A DNA stretch of 64,000 nucleotides from Flavobacteriaceae bacterium UBA4022 (lineage in GTDB: Bacteria; Bacteroidota; Bacteroidia; Flavobacteriales; Flavobacteriaceae), in assembly GCA_002384055.1 (NCBI GenBank), contig DGAU01000003.1:5528-69527 (forward strand), given 5' to 3'. How positions within the stretch are numbered: the first letter of the stretch is position 1; every line of letters begins with the position of its first letter. The notes beneath the pieces are model-generated. The model made no database searches. It worked only from the letters and a program-made list of their open reading frames with translations, and had not been told where the DNA came from. The position numbers and the translations under genes were made by a program. Shown here in pieces: positions 1 to 11,400 of this stretch.

Positions 1-297
1 AATACTATAACGCTATGTTTTGTTAACTTCTTTACTCTTTGGCTGATAGCATTAAAGCAACCTGTCGTATGGTCACATTAACTCTGGTTAAGAGATCCTA
101 TGACAACCTTTAATCGCTGTTTGTCAAAGTTATTTTTGAGGACTCAAAAACTGCCGAAAACTGTTTTTTGATAAAATTATTGTATATTTCACCTTTAAAT
201 GAGGCGTTCTAACGGTTTGAATGACTCATTTGAAGTATAATATATATGTTAAAACGACTAAAAAAGAAAACTAAATTAACCTAAAACCGAAAATTAT
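1..297. other. Leader region upstream of the SusC gene, no gene seen
   Basis: This AT-rich stretch at the window edge shows no convincing coding frame in either direction. It most likely holds the promoter and leader of the SusC/SusD operon. No SusR-type or anti-sigma gene is visible inside the window, so the regulator of the operon, if adjacent, lies to the left. Confidence 0.5.
216..248 (+). promoter_or_regulatory. Candidate Bacteroidota promoter for susC/susD
   Basis: TTTG at 216-219 and TATATATG at 241-248, 21 bases apart, resemble the Bacteroidota pattern TTTG, about 19 bases, TAnnTTTG, with one mismatch in the -7 element. It would leave a leader of roughly 45 bases before the SusC start. 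Another perfect -7 match, TATTTTTG at 131-138, lacks a well placed -33 element. The assignment is by pattern only. Confidence 0.3.
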
Positions 298-3200
298 ATG
301 AAAAACAAACTACTAACTAATCTGTTGTTACTTCCTGTAGTGTTACTACTTGGTAGTTCAGCATTTGCGCAAATTGCTGTTAGTGGGACAGTGTCCGATG
401 CTAATGGTCCTGTTCCCGGAGTAAACGTTGTCGTAGATGGCACCTCTATTGGAGCACAAACAGATTTCGATGGTAACTATTCTGTTGGTAATGTCGCTAA
501 CGACGCTACCTTAGTATTTAGTTACATTGGTTACGCCACACAAGAAGCTGCCGTTAATGGTCAATCGACTATCAACGTTACCCTTCAAGAAGATGCGCAA
601 GCATTAGCAGAAGTTATTGTTATTGGTTACGGTACAACTACCGTACAAGATGCAACAGGATCTGTAACCGCGGTAACCTCAGAAGACTTCAACCAAGGGG
701 TGATCACTTCACCAGAGCAGTTGATTCAAGGAAAAACTGCAGGGGTTCAAATTTCACAAAGTAGTGGAGAACCTGGAGCTGGAATTGACATCCGTATTCG
801 TGGTGCAAGTTCAGTACGTTCGAACAATAATCCATTATTTGTAGTTGATGGTGTGCCACTTTCGGGAGGAAGCACTTCTGCAGAAACAGCCAACACTGGT
901 ATTGGTTCTGGAGCAGCTAAAAACCCACTTTCTTTTATCAATCCAAATGATATCGAAAGCATTAGTATCTTGAAAGATGCTTCTGCTGCTGCTATCTATG
1001 GGTCGCGTGGTGCAAATGGAGTTGTTTTCATTACCACTAAATCAGGAAAAGGTGCTAAGGGGAGTTCTTGGGACTACTCTTCATCTATGAGTGTTGCTTC
1101 TGTGGCAAAGACGTTTGATCTTTTATCTGCAGACAAATACTTAAGTAGATCAGCTGATTTTGATTTTAACGTTGCTGAAAGAGATTTCGGTTCCAACACA
1201 AACTGGCAAGATTATATCTTCCGTACGTCGACGTCAACCAACAATGACATCGCCTACTCTAACAACTACGGATCTGGTAATTTAAGAGCTACTTTTGGTT
1301 ACAATAAGAACTTTGGTGTTGTAGAGAATTCTTCTCTTGAGCGCATCACAGGTCGTTTGAACTGGAACCAACGGTTCTTAAATGATAAACTAAAAATCGG
1401 TGTTCAGTCTTCTTTCTCTCGTATAAACGATGAAGGAGCTGCTACTGCAGCAAGTGCTGGATTCCGAGGTGATTTATTAGGAGCCGCATACTCTGCGAAT
1501 CCAACTTGGCCAACTGGTCCTGACTTTGATGGGACTGGTGGTTTATTAAGTCCCGCTACAATGTTGGATTATTACCAAAACACAGCAAATACAAACCGCA
1601 TGTTGGTTAATGTTTCTGCTGAATATGATTTAACATCTGACTTATCCGCTAAAGTAAATATTGGTCTTGATCAATCTGAATCTACGCGTATCGGTGTTTC
1701 ATCTCCTAAGGCCCGTAACTTCGGTGCTGGCTCATTTGGTAATGGTCGTGGAGTTCTTAGTGACTTAAATACCAATAGTGAACTTTTAGAAGTTACCTTA
1801 AACTATAATAAAGAGTTTGGCAATTCTAAATTGGACCTATTAGCAGGTTACTCATACCAAAGCTTCCAAAGAGATGGTCGTAATGTTAACGGATGGGGAT
1901 TCTTCACCGAAAACATGGACGAAATGGGTGATGCATTGGAAAACTCTGCTAATGCTGTTCAAGCAAAAATTACAGGTGACTACCAACAGTATGGTTTCGC
2001 AGGTAACACAGGTGGTATCTTTGTAAATCGTTTGTTTCCTGATGTAACAACTGACCTTATTACTGATCTTAACAACTTAAGCGTTAAGTCTCTTTTTGCT
2101 GACACTTATGACAATACAGATGAATTACAGTCTGCATTTGGACGTGCTAACTATTCTTTAGCGGATAAGTACCTATTTACGGCTACAGTACGTATGGACG
2201 GTTCTTCAAAATTTGGTGAAGATAGCCAATACGGTACATTCCCTTCTGGAGCTTTTGCTTGGAAAATGCACAACGAAGATTTCGTAGGTGACAACATTTC
2301 AACTTTAAAACTTCGTGTAGGTGCTGGTATCACTGGTAACCAAGAAGGTTTAGGTTACGGTAACTTTACGCAAAGACAGCGTTACGCTGGCGGTGGTCCA
2401 GATGATGGTGGAAACATCAACATACCTGGTATCGTTGACGTATCTTATCCAAACCCAGCACTTAAGTGGGAAGAAACATTACAACTGGCTGCTGGTTTAG
2501 ATTTTGGATTTAACGATGATCGTTTGAATGGTAGTATCGATGTTTACCGAAAGGAAACTTCTGACCTTTTATTCAATGTATTGGCGGCACAACCCTCAGT
2601 ACAACCATTTTTATTCCTTAACCTTCCTGATTCAAAGATCGTTAACGAAGGAGTTGAATTGAGTTTAGGTTATGACTTGATTTCAAGTGATGACTTAACT
2701 TGGAATGCTACGTTTAACGTTGCCTACAACAAGAACATGGTTGAAGAATTATCTGGAGAATTTGATGCAGGTACGATTCGTGGACAAGGTCTTTCATTGG
2801 CCTTTGCTCAAAAGCTTAAAGCTGGTGAGCCATTGTTCTCTTATTTCTTGCGTGAATTTGAAGGGTTTGATCCTGCTACAGGCCAACCAATACAAACGGA
2901 CGTTCAAGATTTCGTAGGAAAGAGTGCACTTCCAAATTTGACTGGTGGTCTATCTACTTCTATGAACTATAAGAACTGGACAGTATCAACTTATTTTGCT
3001 GGTCAATTCGGTCACTATATTTACAACAACACTGCTAATGCCTTCTTTACTGCAGGTGCTTTCCGTGGTGGTCGTAACGTGACTTCTGATGTACTTACAG
3101 CTGGCGAATCATTTGATGCTGCTGCTGATGTTTCAACACGTTTCTTAGAAAGTGGTGATTTCATCCGTATGCAAAATGCTACTGTGAGCTACAACTGGCC

Positions 3201-3411
3201 AGTAACTGGAGAAGCTTTCTTCTCTTCATTGGTCTTGTCTGTTACAGGTCAAAACTTATTCGTGATCACCGATTATTCTGGTTTAGATCCTGAAGTAAGT
3301 AGTTCTCCTGCTGGTGGTGATTTACTCAATGGTCTTCCAGTATTTGGTATTGACTATGCGGGTTACCCACGACCAAGAACATTCACATTTGGTTTTAATG
3401 CAAAATTCTAA
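298..3411 (+). CDS. SusC/RagA-family TonB-linked outer membrane transporter
   Basis: TonB-dependent outer-membrane channel that, in this family, imports oligomeric nutrients together with the SusD lipoprotein encoded next. The 1,037-residue protein has a signal peptide (residues 1-25, ending AFAQ), a carboxypeptidase-regulatory-like domain (about 27-100), a TonB-box-like EVIVIGYGT (105-113), a plug domain (about 115-230, with the VDGVPL and RGANGV signatures of SusC proteins) and a beta-barrel to the terminal aromatic residue (NAKF). Length is typical. The SusD start is only 10 bases downstream, so the two are co-transcribed. The substrate cannot be read from the sequence; there are no carbohydrate-active enzymes nearby. 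Confidence 0.95.
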   Translation: MKNKLLTNLLLLPVVLLLGSSAFAQIAVSGTVSDANGPVPGVNVVVDGTSIGAQTDFDGNYSVGNVANDATLVFSYIGYATQEAAVNGQSTINVTLQEDAQALAEVIVIGYGTTTVQDATGSVTAVTSEDFNQGVITSPEQLIQGKTAGVQISQSSGEPGAGIDIRIRGASSVRSNNNPLFVVDGVPLSGGSTSAETANTGIGSGAAKNPLSFINPNDIESISILKDASAAAIYGSRGANGVVFITTKSGKGAKGSSWDYSSSMSVASVAKTFDLLSADKYLSRSADFDFNVAERDFGSNTNWQDYIFRTSTSTNNDIAYSNNYGSGNLRATFGYNKNFGVVENSSLERITGRLNWNQRFLNDKLKIGVQSSFSRINDEGAATAASAGFRGDLLGAAYSANPTWPTGPDFDGTGGLLSPATMLDYYQNTANTNRMLVNVSAEYDLTSDLSAKVNIGLDQSESTRIGVSSPKARNFGAGSFGNGRGVLSDLNTNSELLEVTLNYNKEFGNSKLDLLAGYSYQSFQRDGRNVNGWGFFTENMDEMGDALENSANAVQAKITGDYQQYGFAGNTGGIFVNRLFPDVTTDLITDLNNLSVKSLFADTYDNTDELQSAFGRANYSLADKYLFTATVRMDGSSKFGEDSQYGTFPSGAFAWKMHNEDFVGDNISTLKLRVGAGITGNQEGLGYGNFTQRQRYAGGGPDDGGNINIPGIVDVSYPNPALKWEETLQLAAGLDFGFNDDRLNGSIDVYRKETSDLLFNVLAAQPSVQPFLFLNLPDSKIVNEGVELSLGYDLISSDDLTWNATFNVAYNKNMVEELSGEFDAGTIRGQGLSLAFAQKLKAGEPLFSYFLREFEGFDPATGQPIQTDVQDFVGKSALPNLTGGLSTSMNYKNWTVSTYFAGQFGHYIYNNTANAFFTAGAFRGGRNVTSDVLTAGESFDAAADVSTRFLESGDFIRMQNATVSYNWPVTGEAFFSSLVLSVTGQNLFVITDYSGLDPEVSSSPAGGDLLNGLPVFGIDYAGYPRPRTFTFGFNAKF

Positions 3412-3421
3412 AAAATTAATT

Positions 3422-4981
3422 ATGAAAAGAACCTTAATAAAATTGATGAAGCCTGTTCTAGCAACGGCGTTTCTATCCTTATTGACCGTTTCCTGTACTG
3501 ATCTAGCCATTGAAGAGTCTGACTCTATTATCGCAGAAGGATCTACAGTATTCGAAGGCGTGGCTGATGTTGATGCATCAATCACTAACCTATACAACGA
3601 CACCTATGGACAACTTGGTGACCAAGGAAATTTCTTTGCCCTTAACGAAGTGTCCACAGACGAAACCTTAGTGCCTACTCGTGGGACTGACTGGGGGGAT
3701 AATGGTATCTGGCGTACGCTTCATGCGCACACCTGGAGTCCAACACACTCATTTGTCTTAGGTACTTGGAATAACTTAAATCAAAATGTTTTGAGAGCTT
3801 CTCAAATCATCGATCCTTTAAGTGCCCCAAGTGCAGAACAAGAAGCTCAAGCCCGTTTTTTACGTGCCTTCAGTATGTTCTTCGTTCTTGATATGTGGGG
3901 TGTAGCTCCATACCGTAATCCTACAGATGGATCAGATGTTAACCCATCTGTCTTGTCTTCTCTCGAGGCTTATGACTTTATCATCAATGACCTAACTGCA
4001 GCACTACCTAACCTTCCTGTTGCAGGTCCTGGACCTACAGAAGAAGGTCATTCAAGAGCTAACCGCGCCGCGGGTAACTTCCTATTGGCCAAAGTTATGT
4101 TGAATGCACAACGTTATACCGGTAGCGAGCCTAATTACCAAGGTGTTATCGATGCAGTTGATGCGATCAGTGCCGAAGGTTATGCTGCTCAAGCTGGTTA
4201 TTTCGATATCTTCAAGCAAGATATTCCTGACACAGAAACGATTTGGTACGCCAAAGCTGGTGTTGGCAACCGTATCTGGAATGGTCTGCACTACAACCAA
4301 AACTCTCCTGATAACTCAGGTGGAGGTTGGAATGGTTTCACAACCTTAGCTGAGTTTTATGACAGCTTCGAAGGTGGTGAAGACAATAGTGCCGGTGCTG
4401 GTCAAGAAGAGCGTCGTGGATATGTGCCAGGTGCTTCTGATTCAAACTCGGCAAACTTAGGTATCGGTTATGGTTTCTTGGTTGGACAACAGTACGAAGA
4501 GGATGGAACAATCCTTAAAGACCGTACCGGTAATCCATTAGTATTCTCTAAGGAACTTCCAGGTTTATCTGGAAATGGTGAAAGCACTGGAATCCGTATC
4601 ATCAAATATCACCCTGGTGATGATGGTGGATCTTTCCGTTCGCATGAAATCGTTTTCCGTTATGCTGATGCCCACTTGATGAAAGCTGAGGCCATGATGC
4701 GTATGGGTGGTAATGCCACTCCTATGGTTAACACCCTTAGAACACTTCGCGGAGCTTCTCCACTTGGAAGTGTATCTGAAGCGGATATGTTAGCTGAGCG
4801 GGGACGTGAGCTTTACGTTGAGTTCTGGAGAAGAAACGATATGGTTCGTTTTGGTCAATTTACTAGTGATTGGGAATTTAAAAACCCAGCTTCTGTAGGG
4901 GACACTAAATGGAACTTATTTCCAATTCCAGTTAACGCATTACTTTCAAATCCTAATTTGGTCCAAAACGCTGGTTACTAA
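3422..4981 (+). CDS. SusD/RagB-family nutrient-binding outer membrane lipoprotein
   Basis: Surface lipoprotein that forms the lid over the SusC channel and binds the substrate. I chose the ATG at 3422 rather than an upstream in-frame ATG inside susC because it gives a lipoprotein signal (MKRTLIKLMK onward) with lipobox LTVSC, cysteine near residue 21. The remaining sequence has the SusD pattern: an N-terminal TPR-like helical region (FLRAFSMFFVLDMWG), an asparagine/glycine-rich middle, and a C-terminal RGRELYVEFWRRNDMVRFG signature. About 519 residues, normal for the family. It follows susC by 10 bases and is followed by a strong terminator. Substrate unknown. Confidence 0.95.
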   Translation: MKRTLIKLMKPVLATAFLSLLTVSCTDLAIEESDSIIAEGSTVFEGVADVDASITNLYNDTYGQLGDQGNFFALNEVSTDETLVPTRGTDWGDNGIWRTLHAHTWSPTHSFVLGTWNNLNQNVLRASQIIDPLSAPSAEQEAQARFLRAFSMFFVLDMWGVAPYRNPTDGSDVNPSVLSSLEAYDFIINDLTAALPNLPVAGPGPTEEGHSRANRAAGNFLLAKVMLNAQRYTGSEPNYQGVIDAVDAISAEGYAAQAGYFDIFKQDIPDTETIWYAKAGVGNRIWNGLHYNQNSPDNSGGGWNGFTTLAEFYDSFEGGEDNSAGAGQEERRGYVPGASDSNSANLGIGYGFLVGQQYEEDGTILKDRTGNPLVFSKELPGLSGNGESTGIRIIKYHPGDDGGSFRSHEIVFRYADAHLMKAEAMMRMGGNATPMVNTLRTLRGASPLGSVSEADMLAERGRELYVEFWRRNDMVRFGQFTSDWEFKNPASVGDTKWNLFPIPVNALLSNPNLVQNAGY

Positions 4982-5002
4982 TCAGCTTTATGTGATAAAT
5001 AT

Positions 5003-5037
5003 AAAAGCCACCTCCTTTCGGAGGTGGCTTTTTTTTT
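5003..5037 (+). terminator. Rho-independent terminator after susD
   Basis: A perfect GC-rich hairpin (AAGCCACCTCC, loop TTTC, GGAGGTGGCTT) is followed by a run of nine or more T. It separates the SusC/SusD transcript from the FG-GAP lipoprotein operon, though read-through is possible. Confidence 0.9.
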
Positions 5038-5129
5038 AACCTATTGTTAATCTTTTTAATTTATCAGTAAGGCTATTTAACGCGCTTTACCTCTATCTTC
5101 CCCTTACGGACAAACCTGTCTATTGGCCT

Positions 5130-8100
5130 ATGAATTTTCAAAATAAACCAACCACAATACACCTGATATGGCTGCTGCTCATATTATCAATGGGTTGTAA
5201 GCCAGACATCAAGCCATTTGCCTTACTGACATCCGAAAAAACAGGTATTAGTTTCACTAATACCCTCAGGACAGCACCCGAGCTTAACATACTCAACTAC
5301 ATCTATTATTACAACGGTGGTGGCGTTGCCACCGCAGACTTTAACAATGATGGACGACTTGACATTATATTCACCGCGAATCAAGCTCATCCAGAACTCT
5401 ATCTGAACTTAGGGAAAATGCAGTTTTCTTCAGTGGCATTGAATCTCAATACAGATTTCTCCACGGGCTGGACAAATGGGGTAAGTATTGTAGATATCAA
5501 TAATGACGGATGGATGGACATCTATTTGTGCCGTGTAGGGGCTCATCCCCGACTCACCGGCCAGAACATGCTACTGGTTCATCAAGGACTAGACGCATCC
5601 GGTGACCCCATTTTTGAAGAAAAAGCCAAGGACTACGGGCTCGATTTCAAAGGCTACGGGACACAAGCTGCATTTTTTGATTATGACCTGGATGGTGATT
5701 TGGATGTTTATTTATTGAATCACAGCATCAACCCAAATCAGAATTACGGCAAAGGCACTAAGCGCGAAACAGCCGACCACGTTTCAGGCGACAAACTATA
5801 TGAAAATATCCAAGGGATCTTTGTCGATGTGACCCAAGCAATGGGCATCTTTCAAGGCAGTATTGGTTATGGCCTCGGTTTGAGTATCAGTGATTATAAC
5901 CACGATGGCTATCCTGATCTTTATATTGGCAATGACTTCTTCGAAAACGATTACCTCTACATCAACCAACAAGGGAATTCATTTAAGGAAGTAATTCACC
6001 AAAAGAACGAAAGTATCAGCCATACCACGCACTATTCTATGGGAAATGATAGTGGTGACATCAACAACGATGGGCACACAGATATTATTTCGGTTGATAT
6101 GCTACCAGAAGACCTGAGCACCTACAAGACTTCGGGAACCGAGTTTAACTACCAAATTTATGACCAATTCATTAAGAATGGTTATGGTTATCAATTCATG
6201 CAAAACACCTTGCAGCTCAATACCGGTCATGGCGCTTTTAGTGAGATTGGTTTTGCTGCTGGGGTTGCCGCGACAGAGTGGTCCTGGAGTCCATTGCTGG
6301 CCGACTTTGATCAAGACGGGTATCAAGACCTCTATGTAACTAACGGGATTGTTGGGGCAACCAATGACATGGACTTCATCAATTTCGTGGCTAACGAAGA
6401 AATTCAGAAACAACTCGGCGCTAACATGACAGGACAATCGATGAGCTTCATTGACCAAATTCCGACCAAACACTCCGCCAATTACATATTTCAAAATCAT
6501 CAAGGACACTCCTTTGTAGATCGTGTTGGGCAATGGATACCTGAAACACCCAGTTATAGTAACGGTGCAGCCTATGGCGATTTTGACAATGATGGTGATT
6601 TAGATTTGGTGGTCAACAATGTGAATGAACCCGCATTTATCTTAGAAAATCATATCGATCAAAGCCCCTCTGGCGCTCACTTCCTGAAGATTCGTTTCCA
6701 AGGCAGTACAAATAACATAAATGGAATCGGCACCCGAGTAACCGCTTACAACAAAGACGCTCAGTACACCAGAGAAAACTATACCTCGCGCGGCTATTTA
6801 TCTGCTGTTGCCCCGGAACTGCACTTTGGTCTTGACACGATCAATAGCCTCGATTCTTTGGTCATCCAGTGGCCGGGCAACCGAGTTCAAACACTCTATA
6901 ACGTGGCGGCCAACCAGTCCATTACCCTTTCATACGACGCATCCCAACCGCAATTAAGTGTGGCACCTAAGCCGTCATACTTGTTAGGGGTGCAGAAGGA
7001 CCTAACGACTTACAAGCACAAAGAACAAGGTAGTCTCGATTTTAATCGTAATCCCCTCCTGCCCTATGCTTTAACGCACGAAGGGCCAGATCTCTGTGTG
7101 GCCGATCTTAATCAAGATCAATTGGCGGATATTATTTTCACTGGCGGCAAAGGCCAGGCATCCCAGATATGGCTTCAGCAGTCAGATGGTCAATTTACGT
7201 CATCTTGGGCCGAATTAATGGCAGAACATGCCCTAAACGAAGACACAGCACTGGCGGCACTAGACGCAAACTTAGATGGGTTAATGGACCTGGTCATTGC
7301 CAGTGGTGGCAATGAATTTACTCAGGGGGATCCGCTCAAACCAAGACTTTACCTCAATAACGGAAATGGATTACAAAGTGCTTTTTGGGCTTTTGGAGAT
7401 CTAGAATTGAGTGCGTCAAAAGTCACCGCGATTGATCTGAATCAGGACGGTGCCGAAGACCTCATTTTTACAGCAAAATATCACGCACAAGATTTTGGGC
7501 GGGATCCACAACACTATATATTCTTTAATGATGCAAAAGGTAACTTTAGCGATGTAAGCCACACTTTTGGAAAAGGATTTATTCATTCTGGTGCCATCAG
7601 CGACCTTATTGCCATAGACATCAATAACGACGATCAGATAGATTTGGTCACTTGTGGTCCTTGGAACACCATCAACATCTGGTTACAAAAAGACCAATCA
7701 TTAGTGCGTGCTACCGATACAGGGCTCGAAATGGATTCCGGTCTATGGAATGCCTTGGCCGTTGCCGATTTCGACCTAGATGGCGATTTGGATTTAATGG
7801 CAGGGAACTGGGGGATTAATAGCCGCTGGACTGCCGATCAAAACACACCTCTTCGTCTTTATAAATACGACTTTGATCAAAATAAAACCGAAGAAACTTT
7901 AGTCACCTATGTCTATCAAGGCAAGGAAACCCCTATGGCTTCAAAAGAGGAATTGGCCAAGCAGATGCCCAAGATCAATAAGCAATTTTTGTCTTTTAAG
8001 GATTTTGCCAATGCCACAGTAGATGTTATTTTTGGAGCGAAAAACCTAGAAAAAGGGCTGGTCAAAGAGGTGACCGAATTACGGTCTTGTTATTTTGAAA

Positions 8101-8447
8101 ACACCGGTGGCTTGGTCTACAAAAAACAAATTCTACCCCAAGAAATGCAATATTCGAGTATCAATGATCTTTTTGTAACTGACCTCAACGGCGATGGACT
8201 GCTCGATGTTTTACCCAGTGGTAATACTTACGAAATCAGCACACAATTGGGACGACTCGATGCCTTTAAGGGCGGTGTCTTACTCAATAGGGGGGGGCAA
8301 TTCATATTTGATTATGCCCTAGACCAGCCTCTTCTGGGTGCCGGCCGAAAAATTGCGGTCATGCCCCAGCCGCAAGACAGTACATGGATCATGACCAGAA
8401 ACAATAACACACCCATTTATTTAAAAAAATTAATTCCGCAACCATGA
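5130..8447 (+). CDS. FG-GAP/VCBS repeat lipoprotein with ASPIC/UnbV domain (copy 1)
   Basis: Large secreted lipoprotein (1,105 residues) of the CRTAC1-like class. The signal ends at lipobox SMGC (Cys23). At least 13 calcium-loop repeats of the D-x-[ND]-x-DG-x-x-D type (for example DFNNDGRLDI, DYDLDGDLDV, DLNGDGLLDV) predict one or two beta-propellers, and an ASPIC/UnbV domain sits in the middle (about residues 507-600, with GIGTRV, HFGLD and WPGNRVQ). The family has no assigned enzymatic activity; a role in binding extracellular ligands is likely. First gene of an overlapping operon with two paralogues. A SusC/SusD pair directly upstream suggests that the products cooperate at the cell surface. 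Confidence 0.92.
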   Translation: MNFQNKPTTIHLIWLLLILSMGCKPDIKPFALLTSEKTGISFTNTLRTAPELNILNYIYYYNGGGVATADFNNDGRLDIIFTANQAHPELYLNLGKMQFSSVALNLNTDFSTGWTNGVSIVDINNDGWMDIYLCRVGAHPRLTGQNMLLVHQGLDASGDPIFEEKAKDYGLDFKGYGTQAAFFDYDLDGDLDVYLLNHSINPNQNYGKGTKRETADHVSGDKLYENIQGIFVDVTQAMGIFQGSIGYGLGLSISDYNHDGYPDLYIGNDFFENDYLYINQQGNSFKEVIHQKNESISHTTHYSMGNDSGDINNDGHTDIISVDMLPEDLSTYKTSGTEFNYQIYDQFIKNGYGYQFMQNTLQLNTGHGAFSEIGFAAGVAATEWSWSPLLADFDQDGYQDLYVTNGIVGATNDMDFINFVANEEIQKQLGANMTGQSMSFIDQIPTKHSANYIFQNHQGHSFVDRVGQWIPETPSYSNGAAYGDFDNDGDLDLVVNNVNEPAFILENHIDQSPSGAHFLKIRFQGSTNNINGIGTRVTAYNKDAQYTRENYTSRGYLSAVAPELHFGLDTINSLDSLVIQWPGNRVQTLYNVAANQSITLSYDASQPQLSVAPKPSYLLGVQKDLTTYKHKEQGSLDFNRNPLLPYALTHEGPDLCVADLNQDQLADIIFTGGKGQASQIWLQQSDGQFTSSWAELMAEHALNEDTALAALDANLDGLMDLVIASGGNEFTQGDPLKPRLYLNNGNGLQSAFWAFGDLELSASKVTAIDLNQDGAEDLIFTAKYHAQDFGRDPQHYIFFNDAKGNFSDVSHTFGKGFIHSGAISDLIAIDINNDDQIDLVTCGPWNTINIWLQKDQSLVRATDTGLEMDSGLWNALAVADFDLDGDLDLMAGNWGINSRWTADQNTPLRLYKYDFDQNKTEETLVTYVYQGKETPMASKEELAKQMPKINKQFLSFKDFANATVDVIFGAKNLEKGLVKEVTELRSCYFENTGGLVYKKQILPQEMQYSSINDLFVTDLNGDGLLDVLPSGNTYEISTQLGRLDAFKGGVLLNRGGQFIFDYALDQPLLGAGRKIAVMPQPQDSTWIMTRNNNTPIYLKKLIPQP

Positions 8448-11400
8448 AGCATTATATCAGCAGACTTTTGCTATTGACCCTTTTGCTATTGATCGGGTGT
8501 CAAACCCCAGAACCCAAACAAGACCAGGGGCCTAAACGTTTTAGCCTGGTGGCATCGGAGCAATCCAATATCACCTTCAGTAATCGGGTTGAAAATCAAA
8601 AGGATTTTAATATTTTCAAGTACCGGAATTTTTATAACGGGGGGGGCGTCGCTATTGGTGATATCAATAATGACGGCCTCTCTGACGTCTATCTCACGGC
8701 CAATATGGGGCCCAATAAACTCTATTTAAATAAAGGAAATATGGTTTTCGAAGATATCTCCGAGTCTGCTGGTATCGAGGGGAATAAGCCATGGTCCACC
8801 GGTGTATTAATGGTCGATGTCAATCAAGATGGGCTCCTGGATATTTATGTCAGTAATGCCGGTAATATGGATGGAGAAAACCACAATAATGATCTCTACA
8901 TCAACAATGGAGACTTGACCTTTAGCGAACAGGCCAAAGCATTTAATTTGGCTGAAACTGGTTTTTCTACCCATGCCAGTTTTTTTGACTATGACAAAGA
9001 CGGTGATTTAGATGCCTATATCTTAAACAACAGTAATATACCCGTAAGTAGCCTGGGATTTGCCCACCAGCGCGATGTTCGGGCACAAGACTGGAATGTC
9101 CCAAAAATGTTTCGTGGTGTTGGTGATATGCTTTTGCGCAATGACAACGGCGTCTATACCGAAGTCAGTGAAGAAGCTGGAATATATGGCAGTCTTATAG
9201 GTTTCGGTCTCGGCGTAATGGTCAGCGATATCAACCAAGACACCTATCCAGACATTTATGTCTCTAATGACTTTTATGAGCGTGATTACCTCTATATCAA
9301 TAACCAAGATGGGACCTTTACCGAAGACATTAAGCGCTGGACCTCGCATCTCTGTCTTTCCGCTATGGGTGTGGACATGGCCGACATCAACAACGATGGC
9401 TTAGCCGATATTTTCATTACGGACATGTTGCCCGAAGAGGACCAACGCGTCAAATCGGTCATGGAATTTGAAGGATACAACGTCTTTAAACTCAAGCAAA
9501 GCAAGGATTTTTTCCAACAGTATATTCAGAATACCCTACAACTCAATAATGGCAACGGAAGCTTTTCAGAAATCGCTTATTTCAGTGGTGTTTCAGCGAC
9601 AGACTGGAGCTGGTCTGGACTCATTTTTGATATGGACAACGATGGATTTCGAGACATTTATGTCACCAATGGTATCAATCACGATTTGACAGATTTAGAC
9701 TTCGTTAACTTTTTTGCCAATGAGATCATCCAAGACATGGCCCTCACCGGCAAGAAGGAAGCAATCGACTCAATCATCAATAAAATGCCGGTCCACCCTT
9801 TGCCCAATTATGCGTTTCACAACCAAAAAGACTTGACCTTTGACAACCGATCCGAAGATTGGGGCCTAGCGGTGCCGAGTCTCTCAAATGGCGCTGCATA
9901 CGGTGATTTGGACAATGATGGTGATCTTGACTTGGTGGTAAACAACGTCAATATGCAGGCGTTTTTGTATGAAAACCACACCAACGAAATGGATGACCAT
10001 CATTACATCAAGTTGTATTTCGAAGGCCAAAAAGAAAATCATTTTGCCATCGGCACCAGTGTTCGCCTATACATGAAGGACAGCGAACTTTTTCAGGAAC
10101 TCATGCCTTCACGTGGATTTCAATCCTCTATGGAGTATGCCATGACCATTGGTTTAGGTGCGCATACCGAAATCGACTCCATTCATGTCTTGTGGCCAGA
10201 CAACAGCACAACACAATTGGTTTCAGTACCCGTAAATCAATCCCTTTATTTGAAACAAGCCGACGCCACAAAGGCATCGAAGCCTTTTCAAGCAAAAAAA
10301 ACCAAAGAGCCCTTATTAAAAGCGCTGGAGTCTTCCGAATTTCTGGCACATAACGAAAACCCATACAATGACTTTGACTACGAAGGACTTTTGGGTAAGA
10401 TGATTTCCCAAGAAGGACCTTGTGTCGCCGTTGGAGATGTAAATGGTGATGGAAACGAAGATGTCTTTTTGGGTGGGGCCAAAAACCAACCCGGACAGCT
10501 GATGCTTCATCAAGGTAAAGGAAAATTAAGCACCACGACACAACCTGAGCTTGCTAGTGACCAAGCCTTCGAAGACACCGCCGCCGCATTCTTTGACGCC
10601 GATCAAGACGGCGATTTGGACCTCATTGTCGGATCTGGAGGCAATCAAGTGGATGAGGCCCAAAGAACCTCTTTACGTCTTTACCTCAATGATGGTCGCG
10701 GTCAATTTGTTAAGGGAACGCCTATAAACATCAGTAATATTTATAATATTTCTGCCATTGCTCCCGAAGATGTAGACCTTGATGGTGACATAGATCTTGT
10801 AGCGACAGCCAGAAGTATTGTGGGTGTTTACGGCATGAATCCCCAACATTTTTTCTTGGAAAATGATGGCCAAGGCGGCTGGATCGACCACTCCAGAACA
10901 AAAGCTCAGGTCCTTGCTAACAGCGGTATGATTACCGATGCCCAGTGGATCGATTTGGACCAAAAGCGTACCCTGGTGGTGGTATCTGACTGGGGAACGC
11001 CCGCATTCTATCGCTTCGTGGCCGATCAATTCGTGGCTGTTAAGTCCACACTTGATCACTTCAGCGGGTGGTGGAACACCATTACGCCTGCGGATATGGA
11101 CGGAGATGGCGATCTTGATTTTGTCATAGGTAATCAAGGTAGTAATCTGCATTACAAACCACAACCAGGGCAACCCATGAAGCTGTGGGTCAATGATTTT
11201 GATAACAATGGGACCTATGAGCAAATCATCACCCAACAACTCGGTGGCAAAGACATGCCCATCCACCAAAAAAGTGAAATGACAACACAAATGGTGTCGC
11301 TCAAAAAACAAAACCTCAAAGCCTCTGAATACGCCAAAAAATCCATGCCAGAATTGTTTGCTCCTTCGGTACTCAAGAACACCACAGTAAGAGAAGCCAG

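Noticed and set aside
131..138. TATTTTTG as the susC promoter -7 element
   Set aside because: No TTTG about 19 bases upstream and a leader of about 160 bases; kept only as a remark.
10128..11311. Long antisense frames within the UnbV lipoprotein gene (also 6102-6533, 12489-12833, 14409-14852)
   Set aside because: They mirror the repeated Asp-rich codons on the coding strand and show no family motifs.
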